From assembly GCF_043641665.1 (NCBI RefSeq), contig NC_092192.1, positions 18,750,658 through 18,814,657 on the forward strand: 64,000 nucleotides of DNA. Reading direction: 5' to 3'. This document shows, in pieces, positions 25,901-36,966 of the stretch. The notes below the pieces were generated by a model. The model searched no databases, was not told where the DNA came from, and saw only the letters and a list, made by a program, of their open reading frames with translations. Source of the DNA: Enoplosus armatus. Taxonomy: Eukaryota; Chordata; Actinopteri; Centrarchiformes; Enoplosidae. The stretch's first letter is position 1. Each line of letters starts with the position of its first letter. A program made the position numbers and the translations under genes.

Positions 25901-27548
25901 TTATTATGTTTAATAGAGGCAAATGGATTGGACTGCTCTACTGTTCCACACAGCTCATTATAATTGAACATTAGCGCTACAATTTCTTTGGAGAACCTCC
26001 ACTTCAGTAAAAACTTTGCCTGTACATTTTCACCACGCCGATACCAAGGAACTAACTTATTTCCTGTCAGTGAAGCGCCATTGTAAGTGCACTCTCTCTA
26101 ATATTTCCTCATTTTGGAGACCTGCCGTGTCAGCTGCTTTGACCATGGTAGCCTATGAGGAAAAACCACTAATCTCACTCTTGAAGATGAGCAACTGTGG
26201 GCCAGTTGAGACAGTGAAGCTACTGTGCTGATTTCCAGAGTAAACACAAGAAGACTTCAGTTGAAATCCATTTCACAATCACTGCCTCTCCACTCATCAC
26301 ATTGTGTACTTTCTATCGAAGCCACGAGATACACTTTTTATGAGAATCCTACCTTCATGAAAGTTATAATACTCAGATTCGGCTGTGTTGCCGTTAACCT
26401 GCGTTACACTGAGAGGTGTCTTTCTCGTATTTATCCTATTCAACTTGATATAAATGGCGTGGACCAAATATAAGATGCGCCTGTCAATAAATAACACTGC
26501 AGCCTTCAAAACAACCATGAAGGTAAATCAATGTCTTTAAAGCAGTTTCAACAAAAATGGAACATCATGAAGATAGGAGTTATTACACGGCTGAGATATT
26601 AGACTGCATTAGTTGTAACTTGGTGCAACTAATAAACTAACAAAGAAGTGTAACAGTACATTTTAACCAGTATGTATTTTGCACCACCAGCCCACCTGAG
26701 TTGCAGCAGTTCAGTACTGATCAGCTTAGGACATATAATATTAAGCTGGTAAACAATTTCCTTTGTAAAAGACACGCTTTTTATGTCATGCAGTGATTTT
26801 TTTTTACTTGGTAGCCTTAACTATGAGGGATTAGCCTGAAACGATGTCTGCTCATGTTGTGGTTTATAAGCAACTCTTAAAATAAGCTTAAAGTCAGGTC
26901 CAATTCAATCAGTCCCTTCTACTTAACGCTGGATGATGCTAACGTTAGCTACCCTTGCGGTCAATCGTTTCTCAATGTCACTAATTACACACATTTTTGT
27001 TATGACAACTAACAACAATGATTCAGCTACAACGGGCTATTACTACCTATTTTCTTTCATAATTCTTGCTGGTTAAAGCAGTATGGAAATGCCCTGATAG
27101 AGCTAGCTAGCTGCCATAGCACAGCTCGACACTTGTGTCAAGTGATGGCTGTCACACATCATAGAGCTCATTGAGAGGTTTTAACATTTGCAAGCACTAC
27201 TTTATGAATACATTATCATACTGACGTGTCTAGGTGTCATACTGCGGACAGGACTCTGCGGTGGATTTATCGCCACCCTGGCTAATATTGGGTTAGATAA
27301 GGCAGGGAGGAGAGAGAGGCCATCGCTAAGCTAACCGTGTTGCTGCAGTGAGCAGCGGCAGCAGGAAAACTCATATCCACAAACACCCCGGTGTCCTTGG
27401 CTAATTTCCATGCGGCCGCAGTCTCGACTACATTAGCTACAACTTATCGGGGAAGACTCTCTCCTCAGCCGGACTTTCTTTGCTAGCCACCTTTGACGTT
27501 GCAGCCCTCAGAGGGAGCTTCCTCACCTTTCCTCTTGAAAAACGACAT
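13918..27548 (-). CDS. akap10: A-kinase anchoring protein 10 (D-AKAP2), complete, 15 coding exons
   Basis: Exons on the minus strand: 27548-27527, 24431-24384, 23804-23619, 20834-20343, 19921-19823, 19678-19594, 19426-19303, 18854-18718, 16621-16477, 16034-15867, 15667-15558, 14951-14869, 14351-14299, 14109-14017, 13923-13918. They sum to 1851 nt, 616 residues plus stop, against 662 in human AKAP10; every junction phase matches. The protein begins MSFFKRK, has the conserved NAISANMDSF and HMEAAHFGDLG segments, then two RGS-type domains (first one starting LSKTVDHVLRDN and interrupted by a Ser/Pro-rich spacer; the second around VLQFWLAADNFQ and the ICREGGPLPDCFTTPLRQAW region). The PKA regulatory-subunit binding amphipathic helix lies at about residues 585-605 (AQEEMAWQIAKMIVNDVV) and a class I PDZ ligand TKL closes the chain. 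Family knowledge: it tethers both RI and RII subunits of PKA at mitochondria and endosomes and binds Rab4/Rab11. One intron uses a GC donor, one acceptor is a CAGCAG tandem, and the last exon adds only Leu and stop. Confidence 0.97.
15484..15494. repeat. G11 homopolymer in an akap10 intron
   Basis: Eleven G residues in the intron between the exons at 15558-15667 and 14869-14951. A similar G run occurs at about 15065-15074 in the same intron. Confidence 0.8.
17380..18341. mobile_element. Probable non-autonomous DNA transposon in an akap10 intron
   Basis: The block lies in the intron between the exons at 16621-16477 and 18854-18718. Its ends read as imperfect terminal inverted repeats: the left end starts GGGTTACCTGACTTTACTG with GGCTTAA-like sequence following as GAGCCTAACAT, while the reverse complement of the right end starts GGGTTATCTAGCCATCTTTG followed by GGCTTAATCAT. 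Internal phrases (for example AAAACTGATGTTCAACAAGG) resemble a repeat I have seen often in fish sequences. A GAGAGGGAAAG motif occurs twice inside (near 17823 and 18126). No transposase frame is visible. The superfamily is not assigned. Confidence 0.45.
20096..20109 (+). promoter_or_regulatory. CTCF-like motif in an akap10 intron
   Basis: CTGCAAGAGGGCGC matches the CTCF core (CCACNAGRGGGCGC) at 11 of 13 informative positions. This is a motif match only; occupancy is unknown. Confidence 0.3.
24754..24799. repeat. Perfect 17-bp inverted repeat with a 12-nt loop
   Basis: GCCCTCTCAGTCCTGCT at 24754-24770 is followed after CATTATATAGTA by its exact reverse complement at 24783-24799. It lies upstream of akap10 coding exon 2, within intron 1. 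Confidence 0.95.
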
Positions 27549-27770
27549 GACGGGTTTCACACTCTGAACGTTTCCTCAGCTCAGTGACACCATCCCGTGG
27601 ATTCGCGGGTCCCTTCATTCAAATGCATCGGTTCTGTACACTCCTGAGGTGGAAACGGGTTACTATCGCAGCCCCGGTGAGCGCTGTCAAATTACAATTT
27701 TCTCCAAATCCAAACCCAGTTCCGCGGCCATATTGTCAATAAACGTCTTACTTCCGGGCTGGTGCGGCAG
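27549..27770 (-). promoter_or_regulatory. akap10 promoter/5' UTR region with YY1- and ETS-like sites
   Basis: Upstream of the akap10 ATG, the minus strand carries CCGGAAGT (27750-27757, an ETS/GABPA-type site) and AATATGGCCGC (27724-27734, a YY1-like element in the sense orientation often found at housekeeping transcription starts). Both lie about 180-210 nt upstream of the start codon, a position that fits a 5' UTR start. This is motif evidence only. Confidence 0.5.
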
Positions 27771-28694
27771 CAGCATTGTGGGAAATGATGTGTTACCTGC
27801 ACTGGTCAGAAGAGGGCGGTGTTTCTATACGGAAAAGGCTAGAGATTTACAGTCAAATCATTTTGTAATATAATGTGGTTTCTGCAATTTAATTAACAGG
27901 TTAAAGAATACATTTATTTAATTGATTTTATCATTATATTGGCAAATTACCATGCTCACAAATCTAAATCGACAAATCATCATAACAGTACAACAAAATG
28001 TAATATTACCGCTGCTAACCCAATTATATCTAGTATTTCTGTAATATATGATAATATATGTATTTTTTATCATATAGTATATTATAGTAATAATATCTGA
28101 TATTATATTTGATACTCCATTCCATGTTATATTGCTGTACTATACAACTTTTTTCCTTATACTATGTCTTATAGCCATACTATACTAAATTGTACTATAT
28201 TATGTTAATATTATACTGCTTTATTACATTACATACTATATCATATTTCTATATTAATACAGACAAATTACATTACATATTATTACTTAATCATACTATA
28301 TATGATTCAGGTGTACCTGTTTACACAAACACTAAAACTTTGCTGTTAACTAATTACTTCACATCACTGTCACTTTTGCCTTAGAATTTTGTATTTAATT
28401 TGCTCTCATATAGTTTCTATTTTTGCTTTAGTTTTTGATACCTCTTATTATAATGCTTTGCTTCATAATGCTGCTTCAACAAACCATATTTCCCCTCTGG
28501 GTTATGGTTAGTTTGTGGACATTACTCCAACTGATAAATTTTTTTTATCATGATGGAGTTGGCAGGCACCGATGTATTTCAAGGTTCCAAATGTACTATT
28601 CTTTTAGAGGTAATGAATGTTGCCAGCTATTCCTGCATTAAGTAAATAAACAGACAATACAATACAAATCACTTCAGAGAAATTCAACATCGTT
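27771..28694. other. AT-rich intergenic stretch between akap10 and c11orf54
   Basis: No exon is recognised. From about 28010 to 28300 the sequence is very AT-rich with recurring variants of ATACTATATTA and TATCATAT. The two flanking genes both point left, so this contains the c11orf54 downstream region and akap10 upstream region. Confidence 0.6.
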
Positions 28695-28700
28695 TTTATT
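28695..28700 (-). other. Candidate c11orf54 polyadenylation signal
   Basis: AATAAA on the minus strand (TTTATT on plus), about 190 nt past the stop codon. Another copy at 28875-28880 is only a few nt past the stop and is a less likely signal. Confidence 0.55.
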
Positions 28701-28886
28701 ACATGAAATGTAGAATAAAAGTGATTTAAGATTCATAGAAATGGTGCAAACTAATCATTTTCATTGTAAAATGTAAGTTTCTATGAGGTTTTATAATACA
28801 CTCGGACATAATTGCATACTGCTTGATTCATTTAGATTACCAAGAGATGCTGTGCTGCAAATGTGATTGACTAATTTATTAATTTT

Positions 28887-31800
28887 TCAATCTCGTCCAA
28901 CTCCGTGGGTCTCTTGGGGCCTGTCGATGCGGTAGACAAACTCTGCAGGCATGAAGTAGCCCAGGTACTCCACACTGTCAGGTGTGGTGTCTATGTAGTA
29001 GTGGCCACCCTCTCCGTGATGGCTGAAGCAGTGGGTGTGCTCCACACGCAGGTCCAACCCCTGGATACAACAAACAAATTACTGCTGATAGGTGCTAAAA
29101 CCACAAACTCCTCTTCTCTCCCTTGTGTCATTGAGATGAGAGCGTGTTTGCTTTACTTACAGGGTCTCTGGAAACCAGCACCGACTGGCAGATGAGTGGG
29201 GCGCTGACCTCAAAGTGCTTGAGCCAGTTGTTGACGTCATCATTGGTGTTGAGGGGGCAGACTGAGAACTCTCTTGGCTATCGATGAGCAGACACAAGGA
29301 AATAAATCAATGCATGTAACTGAGAGTAACTATCAATCATGCCTTCTGTGTCACGTCCAATATTTAGTTACCATGATGTGGATTTTAGCTTTCCCTTTCT
29401 GGATGATGAACGTGCCTCCCAGAGCCAGGCTTTTATCAGGATAGTGACCTTCAAGGGTGCTCCTCAAGGCCGTCACAAGACTGTGGCCTCCTGTTCTCCT
29501 CTTGGCCCGCACCTCTATGACCTGGAGAGGCACACGGGTCAGGAGGGCATAACAACTCAGCTCCAACAGTCACTTTCCTTTTGTTAATGTTTATCCTTTC
29601 AAATGTTGAAAAAACACATGATGGGGCTGAAGTTCACGCAAAACAGCATTAGCAGGCTTATTAACTTGCAGATACTTGTGTTGAAGTTCATATATAACCA
29701 GAGATGTTCATTATTTGCCAACAGCAAAAATGGAAATGCAGCTTTGAAGGAATTCCGGTGCATGCACCATCAGTCATTCTCAGAGGCAAAAAGCTGCAGA
29801 TCTTGTGTGATCAGATTAGACTGATAAGACTGATACCTTGCCAGACTTCCCTTCACAAGCATACAGGTTGCCCAGCAGTCCGAAGTTGCAGTCAGAGAAT
29901 TTGTCACTGTATTTTTCTTGCAGACACTGGCCATCGGCTGGATTGATGGAGGAGAAGTAGCTGCTGTTCACGGCAGGTCTTCCCTCCACTTCGGTCAGAA
30001 CCAGAGGCATCAGCTGTGGACGAGAACATCTGGTCCATCAGCTTCTGTGTTACAAAACAGCTCTCCAGGTTTGTAATGACAACATGATACTTTACTGTGG
30101 GGAAATCCACTTTTTACTCTCCACCATTTAACGCAGCCAGTGACTCAAGTGAATGAAGTCAGTTGCTTCACTGCAGAGCAACTTGTCCCTTGCTTGCCAG
30201 ATGAGCAGCTTTCAGTCCAAACTCCAGAAAACAACCGCACCCAAAGTTTGTCTTTTTCAATCCAATATTTACTCTGTAGTCTGACATGCTGGTAAGAGGA
30301 AACCATCTGACAGGCTACTGCTTTAACAGATCACTGCTTTGCATGTTGGAGAGCTGCCCCTTCAGAAAGCAAGACATAAGCAGCTCTAAAGTGCCCTGAG
30401 TGGAGATATTTTAGTCAGGATCTATGGCGTGATGGGGGGGGAGAAATGATTCACCTCTGCATTCATTCCAACTATTCTGGAGGGAGCCCCTGCTGCACCG
30501 AGGATGAAGGCTCCTGGCAGCTCCAGCTCCTTCGATATGGTGTTCATGTTGTATTCCTGGGAGGAGGAGAGAAATATATAATGCTCCCATTCACCACAGG
30601 TCATTGCCCATGTAATATTTTCATAAAAAAAACTACCTTGTGCTTCTGAACCAAGGGGACGAGGTAGGGTACACCACCAACATCAGTGATGCGAGGGCTT
30701 CCACACAAGCCTACAGTATGAGGACAGAGGTGACATTAAGAGAAACACGACACAAATCAGGTTCAATGTTTCAGACCATAAGTAAGTTCAACTACACTTC
30801 AAATACAGGTCCCATATCAGTCCCAGTGGAATACCAGTGCCGCGCCCACTGTTTAAGTGATGCTTGCAAACTAACCGATTGGTCTATCTCACTGCCAATC
30901 AACATATCAATAGGCCTGGTCCTGATAAGCCAAATGAGCGAACATGCTTGCTTCCTTGCGTGTTATCCAATCGACATGTGAGCATCAAAGTTAGGTTGTG
31001 CTCCACTCTGCTTAATGGGGGAAGACGCTGTTAAGAGCTTGCTGAATAGTTGCCTCTGTTACCCCTGACCCCTATGACATCAGAAAGGTTAGTGTCATGG
31101 TTTGATTTAAGTAAAAACCTGAGTAAAATCTAACAAATCCTTTAACTTTAGGAAGCTGCAGTAAGTGCGCTGTCAGTTTTACCTCACAGATTTCACTGAT
31201 TAGTTGGATTGCTGCTCTGTCATGAGCGATCATATTTGACAACTTCATTCATTTCCATGAAAAGTGCTCCAACTGGACAGATCTCGTTTTTGCATATTAT
31301 GGTACTCTGATGTGTCACTATTCTTTGTTTTAGTTGTCTTGATGTTTTTCCTACATATCCTCTTCCACGAGGACAGGTGTATTGCTCCTCTGATTTATAC
31401 TTTTTTACCTGTATGTGGGCGGCTGAACCAGGTTTGACTAGCTGTGTTGTTACATTGTTTCCATCAGGGATTGCTGTGATTACAGTGTGTAAAGAATTTT
31501 GTTTTTGTTGGGGGGGGGGGCGTATTCAGAATGTAGCAACTTGTCCCTGACATTATTTCCTCTTTTGAATATTACTCTTGGCTTTTCCGTGTAATGATTG
31601 TTTTTATCCATTCGTCTTTCTGTAATATATCCCAAAGTTTTTGAAGAATGTTTGAATGCCTTTTCTAGGCTAAACTAAATTCTACGTGTATTGTGCGTAT
31701 AATCCATCATTAAACTTAACATAAAATGCAACATCAAAGAAGTTTTTGGCCTGGGACTGTAAAGGGTTAACCAAGTGTCAAATCGTGCATGAGAGAGTTG

Positions 31801-32163
31801 ATGTTCACGCCTGTAATGAGATTCAGCCTTCTAGATGTATACTGTGTGTAGTTTTTTTTAGACCTGTGGAAACTGTGGAATGTGCAGGCTCTTACCTTTG
31901 ACAGGAAACTGGAAGGGCTCTTTGGTGAGATCTGGGCACTCCACAACACTCACCTGGACTTCAGCAAAGTTGTCTTGCAGCCCTGCTTGCAACACTGAAC
32001 CAGCAACAATGTCTTTATTACTCTCTCCGTGTGAACGTCATATTTCATGAGCATGTCTGTGCCACTTTGCCTGTTTGTCAAAGATGACGTCCTTACCATC
32101 ACGCAGTTCCTCTAAATCTGGCGCGTGCAGCTGGACCTTCTCAGTTCTGCTGATGTCGGCCAT
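28887..32163 (-). CDS. c11orf54: C11orf54 homolog (PTD012), putative zinc-dependent ester hydrolase, complete
   Basis: Eight minus-strand exons: 32163-32097, 31994-31896, 30710-30637, 30556-30455, 30013-29837, 29521-29372, 29277-29161, 29060-28887. They total 960 nt, 319 residues plus stop, against 315 in human, with all splice phases consistent. The product begins MADISRTEKVQLHAPDLEEL and ends GVGRD. Recognisable blocks are DVGGVPYLVPLV, KELELPGAFILGAAGAPS, NPADGQCLQEKYSDK, VIEVRAKRRTG and GGTFIIQKGKAKIHIM. The metal site seen in the human crystal structure is preserved as H270-T-H272 and H282 in the EHTHCFSHH...GGHYY segment. Family knowledge: the human protein binds zinc through three histidines and has esterase activity on p-nitrophenyl acetate; its physiological substrate is unsettled. 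It lies head to head with the taf1d homolog. Intron 2 contains a Penelope-like element remnant. Confidence 0.97.
31150..31700 (-). mobile_element. Penelope-like retroelement remnant (RT C-terminus and GIY-YIG endonuclease)
   Basis: The minus strand of c11orf54 intron 2 encodes broken pieces in the usual order of a Penelope-like element: KLWDILQKDEWIKTI (31594-31640), then after a frame change PRVIFKRGNNVRDKLLHSEY (about 31523-31585), then after a G/C run and another gap YTCPRGRGYVGKTSRQLKQR (about 31320-31385) and ICPVGALFMEMN. The last parts match the linker and GIY-YIG endonuclease core (Y..C..G.GYVGKT.R.LK.R) of Neptune/Penelope families. Frameshifts and an in-frame stop show it is inactive. 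The family is inferred from motifs only. Confidence 0.75.
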
Positions 32164-32818
32164 GACTGCAGGCTGCTTGAAGGGAAATGTACCAGCACAC
32201 AGTGTGTTTGTTTGTTTGTTCGCAGGGAAAGTCGATTGTTGAAACGGCGCTATACGGGTGAAGTACAACCAAAGAGTATATTCTAACAAGATAGTTCGTT
32301 TCCTAGATAGTCTTTCCTCGCCTGTGCACCCAGTGCATTAGTATAACTGCCTGCATTGAAATAAATAGGTTTCCTTCATTGTAATGAATCAGTTTTTAGG
32401 ACGTAAAGTAGACAGACCTAGAAACGTAAAACGTGTTGAGTTGCTGGGTTGATTAAACTCTATGTGAATAATAAATAATTGAAAATCACGCGTCGTGTGG
32501 TATGGGAGGGTAAGGAATTATATTCATATTAAATTCAACTAAATGATTTACACAGTTGTTTCAACTTCCACAATATTCACCTGCTGTGTTGTGTATTAAT
32601 GGACAGGTTATTTTCGGTTCATATGAAAATATTTAGTTGAAAACATGATTCCAATGTTTGTCAAGAAAAAAAAAAACGAACTCGCTGTCGACTTACTAGC
32701 GTATACTGGAGCTATCAACTTCATCTCACGGTCTTCATGAGCAGTGCTGGTTTCTGTGTATACTTATGTCGCGTTCACTGGTTTAGGTGGAAAAATTGGT
32801 GAAGAACAACTCAAATGT

Positions 32819-32914
<96 letters not shown>

Positions 32915-33273
32915 CGGTGCAGCCGAAAACGGAAGTAGAAAGAGTGAAACCTCTTGTGTCATTGTGACTTTCACCTCCTCTTTGGTGATTGGTCAGATGA
33001 TTACTCGTCACGTTGAAGACCCGTAGATACTTCCTGTTTGACCCGGACACACGTGTTGTGTCGCGCCAGCTCTGTTTTTACTTGTTTTTGGTGCAGCCAC
33101 GCGTTGCTGTCCGACTTTAGCGAGATGTTTAGTTAACAATCATCATTATGCAGCCACAGCGGAAACTCTAATCGAGCACAGCTGACACGTTTCGAGCATC
33201 TTTGGAGGGGATCTAATCTCGTACTATTTCTTGGCCGCACTAGTTTGCTCGCTATCTTTTGCTAAGACGCACA
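32164..33273. promoter_or_regulatory. Shared intergenic promoter region between c11orf54 and taf1d
   Basis: The two start codons face away from each other across 1110 bp. The taf1d side contains CCAAT-type ATTGG (about 32989), ETS-like CGGAAGTAG (about 32930) and ACTTCCTG (about 33029), and the E-box CACGTG (about 33051). A long compound microsatellite sits in the middle. Human C11orf54 and TAF1D have the same divergent arrangement, so shared regulation is plausible but not shown. Confidence 0.6.
32816..32912. repeat. Compound (GT)13(GA)35 microsatellite in the divergent promoter
   Basis: About 27 nt of GT pass directly into about 70 nt of uninterrupted GA. It lies 650 bp from the c11orf54 start and 360 bp from the taf1d start. 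Confidence 0.95.
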
Positions 33274-36200
33274 ATGGCAGGAGTGCAGGATTCTCTATCT
33301 TGGACTCAATCTGATGCCCTTGCTGAAGTTGTAGCGGCGGAGTCGTGCCACATTGTCCTGGCAACGTCCCCTCCAGACTATGTGGAGAAAATATCGCGGT
33401 ATCTTGAGAGACAGAGCAGACAGGGTAAAGTGTCTGATGAACCTTACGAAGCAGAAAGGTAAGGATGTCTCTCGCACATCACAGTGATGATACAGCAGCC
33501 TGGAAAGGTTCTAAACGTGTAGTTGTGTCTGTGCAGTGATTCAGGAGACAGCCTGTTCATAACTCAGAAGCCGGGACCCGAGCCTGTGAGATCAGCAAGA
33601 AGACATCGCTTCAGCTTGCAGTCAGACCCCACATCTCCCAGAGACCTGGAAGAAACTGACGATGACGGCTCATTGTCCTCTTCCCATGGAAAATCCAAAA
33701 CTGACAAAGAGAGGAGAAGGAAGGAATTCAGACTGCCCAAATACAGTTTCCCTTTCCTTCCAGAGAGGAGCTCGAAGCCAAGAAGCACGCAGTTATCTGC
33801 CCACCAGAACACAAGCCTTCATGTAAGTATAACCAGTACTTAAATACATATTCGTTTGCTGGCTGCTGTTGTCTAACTTTTACAAATGCTTGCACATGTT
33901 ATTTAGCGCCAAAGTCTCTCTTTTTAACAGAGTGTTGCGATGGGAGGCTTCTTTAAATGTGTCGCGGAGCTGTGGCAGAGCTATCGCAGAGGAGACGATC
34001 AGGAGTCGTCTTTACCAACAGTTGACATGGATGGGGATTGCATATCTCCACTGTCAGAGTAAGTTTATTTCAAGTTACATGTATAAGAAAAAGAAAAGTA
34101 GCCTAGATCCATCCACAAGCAGTAGCCATAAGCTAATCTCTCATCTTCCATTTGCAAGAATAGTTTTAGAGAAACTGGTCTACATACAATTAAACAGTTT
34201 AGAAATACTTTAGAAATAATTTAGTTTCTCTCTGGTTTTACTGTTTACATTTGTACTGTCTTATTATCAGGTTGTCATCACCTGTAAAGCACTTTGAGTC
34301 GTACTAACCTGTACGAAAGGTGCTGTACAAATAAAGTTTGGTTGATTGATTGGTAATAAAACACATCTATTCTGTTATAGAGAGGAAGAAGAAGGAAGGT
34401 CAGAAGATGAGGACATCAGAGTGGTGGTAAGCAGGCTGTTTCAACAAGGACTCTTGCATCTCATAGCACCTTTTTTGTTTTTGAACTTGGCTGTAATCTG
34501 TGTGTCATCTTACAGGAAAGGAAATGTTTTGTGGTGCCTTCAAAAGCAAAGAGCCGACAAACCTGGTGCAGCCAGTCAAAACAACAGAGGGGGAAGAAAG
34601 CTAGCAATGCCAGACAAGAAAGAGGAGGAAGACAATGGAAGACTTCACATAAATTACCAGCGAAGGCATCCATATCAAGGGTTAGAGCATCATGTTTGGA
34701 TACAGACAGCTCTGATGATGGAGAGTTGTCTTGTAGCGCTCTGGCGGAGAGGGAGAGGGATGATGAACCACATACGCTACGGAGAGGTCTAAGGCTACAC
34801 ACACACAGGGACAGGCAAGCATCCACAACTATAACAGAGCCTCAAACTGATGTTTTCCACACAGACGATCTACCTCAGACAGGACAGGCAGAGGACGAAC
34901 CTGAGAGCCAAAATCTCCACCACAGTCTCGCAGACCATATAAGTGACACTAATGATAACAGGGTATGCAGTGAGACGAAAAAGAAGAAAAAAGGCAAAGG
35001 AGATCATGAAATTGTAGAAGAAGAAAAGGGCCAGAGTCAGGAAGAGCCCACGGGTCTGGATGCTGCAACATCTGTGAATGTGGAGGTAGAAGAGACTCCC
35101 AGCCTGTCTGAGGATAATAGTGCAGAGCCTCCAGCATCCCAGGTTAGTGATGTGCTGGAATTTAATGAAAAGAATTGGATGGAGATGGAGAACTCTCATG
35201 ATGATAACGCACTGAGACAGGAGCAGAGAGACATTCCCGAGTCAAAACAGAAGAAAAAGGATACGTCTGCAGCAGAAAATGTTAGCCAGGAAGTGGATGG
35301 AAACCTAGAATCGGATTCTGTTTTCTCAGTGAGCTGTGATGTGGGAACTTGTGGCAAGCAGAGGAAGAAAAAGAGGAAAAGAAGTGTTGAGGACGGTGAG
35401 GAGTTACAGTCCAGCGCAGTTGCTGAACCTCTAATTGATGATGCTGAGGTGCAGAAGAAAAAGAAAAAGAGGAAAAAGGAGCGGGTTGTAATTACACAGG
35501 AATGTGAAGAAGAGGAAGCATCGAATCGGACTTCAGATTTGCCACCATTGTCAACGGGACTGTTAGAGAAATCAGAGAGTTGTTTAGAAAACACTGCAGC
35601 TTCTCAAGAAACATTTGAATCCAGTTATGTCAAAAGAAAAAAGCATAAAAAGAAGCAAGAGTCATCCTCCAATGAGGCCACACGAGATGGAGAAGAGGGT
35701 GAAAATGTGAGCTTTTCTGATGATGCTGTAACCTTGGCTAAAAGTACAGGGATACCACTGAAAAAGAAGACGAAGAAGAAAACTAACTCCGATGTCTCTC
35801 ACACTCCTGAAGAAAATGAAAAGGTTGAAAATGTAGAAGATACCCAGATAACAACGGAGGGCCTTGAAGACCAAAATGCTGAAGTGGTGACTAAGAAAAA
35901 GAAGAAGAAGAAGAAAATGGGTGAAACGTCTTGCAGGAATATCTCCGAAGACAATGTGGCACAAAGCGATGATTCAGTGTCTGTGCGCAAAAAGGAAAAG
36001 AAGAGGATCTCATCCTTCCTCGTTGCTGATGCAGAAGAAAACGATGCTCAGACACACGAGGAACAAAACTCTCCGTCTCAGGCTGCTCATGTCTGGGGTG
36101 CAGAAAAACCTGTTGTCAACGCTCGTGATTTTGAGACAGAGTCAGCAGAAATCGCTGGAGGTTTTGTGGAATCTAATGATGGGCTGAAGAAGAAGAAGAA

Positions 36201-36966
36201 AAGGAAGTGGAAGATGTCAGAAGCGCAGGACGGTGTGGTAAAAGATCACAAGCTGGATTTTGAGGAACCAAGCAGAACATGTGAGAGTGCTTTGCCTGAG
36301 ACCACTGACACGGGGGTGAAAAGGAAAAAGAAACGACTGGGAAACAAAAGCGAGTTGGTGACCCCCGTGGAAAGACCGGAAATTGCAGCTGATGTGGGAC
36401 ATTCTCTGGCTGATGAGGCTGTGGTGATGAAGAAAAGGAAGAAGTGTAAAGACGAGCCATGCCATGTGCTACAAGAGAGTCCACCAAGGAAAGAAGGCAA
36501 ACAGTTCACCTCTCCTTTGGTTGCAAATTGCAAACATGGTAACAGTGTTGAAGTATCTCATGATGGCAGTACGTCTGACCAAGCAACCAAGAAAACACTG
36601 AACATGGTTGCACATGCTTCACCATCTCCAGAGATGCCTGGAAACCAGGCATTATATAAGATCTCATATGATATGAGAGACAAGAAAAAGAAGAAAAAGA
36701 TGAAATCCACTGATAATGTTTTGCTCGAGGGGAAATCGTTGACCGAGTCTGCTGAGTTAGAGCCCCAACAAAGCGAAACGAAGGAAAAGAAGGAGAGAAA
36801 TAAGCAATCAACGGTGCCCAATGTCATATCCAGCAGCCCCATGTTATCAGAGACGTCTCTCTCAAAATCTGACATGTCGACTTCAGACAGAATCAAGAAA
36901 GAAGAGCACAAAAATGTCAAGCGAAGACTTCATAATCCAAGTGAGGACTTCCTTACAGACTATTAG
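33274..36966 (+). CDS. taf1d: TAF1D homolog with giant lysine-block C-terminal extension
   Basis: Five exons: 33274-33458, 33537-33822, 33931-34058, 34381-34426, 34516-36966, all with GT-AG borders and matching phases; total 3096 nt, 1031 residues plus stop. TAF1D is a subunit of the Pol I selectivity factor SL1/TIF-IB in the nucleolus. The match to human TAF1D is in the first ~215 residues: GDSLFITQ (66-72; human SDSSLFKTQ), K-x-FR...FPFL (133-136), VAMGGFF (159-165; human VARGFFNYI) and DMDGDCISPLSEEE (human DDDGSISPIEE). The start has a purine at -3 (ACAATGG). The last exon (816 codons plus stop) has no human counterpart: at least 13 lysine-rich clusters such as KKKKKRKK and KKKKKKKK (roughly residues 370-975) separated by acidic, Ser-rich linkers, like the low-complexity tails of nucleolar proteins TCOF1 and NOLC1. 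The gene models as intact. Alternative: a TAF1D-like paralog specific to fish. Confidence 0.82.
34235..34350 (+). mobile_element. LINE 3' tail (L2/CR1/Rex1 type) in taf1d intron 3
   Basis: TGTAAAGCACTTTGAGTCG, then GAAAGGTGCTGTACAAATAA followed by AGTTTGGTTGATTGATTGG, is the familiar 3' end of teleost CR1-superfamily LINEs or SINEs that borrow it, including the short tandem tail (GATT)n. Only the tail is present. Confidence 0.7.

Noticed and set aside
33459..33536. Possible intronic box C/D snoRNA in taf1d intron 1 (GTGATGA box C-like at about 33484)
   Set aside because: Human TAF1D hosts snoRNAs, so I checked all four introns. This one has a box C-like motif but no CTGA box D, and the intron is too short. 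No H/ACA pattern was seen in the others.
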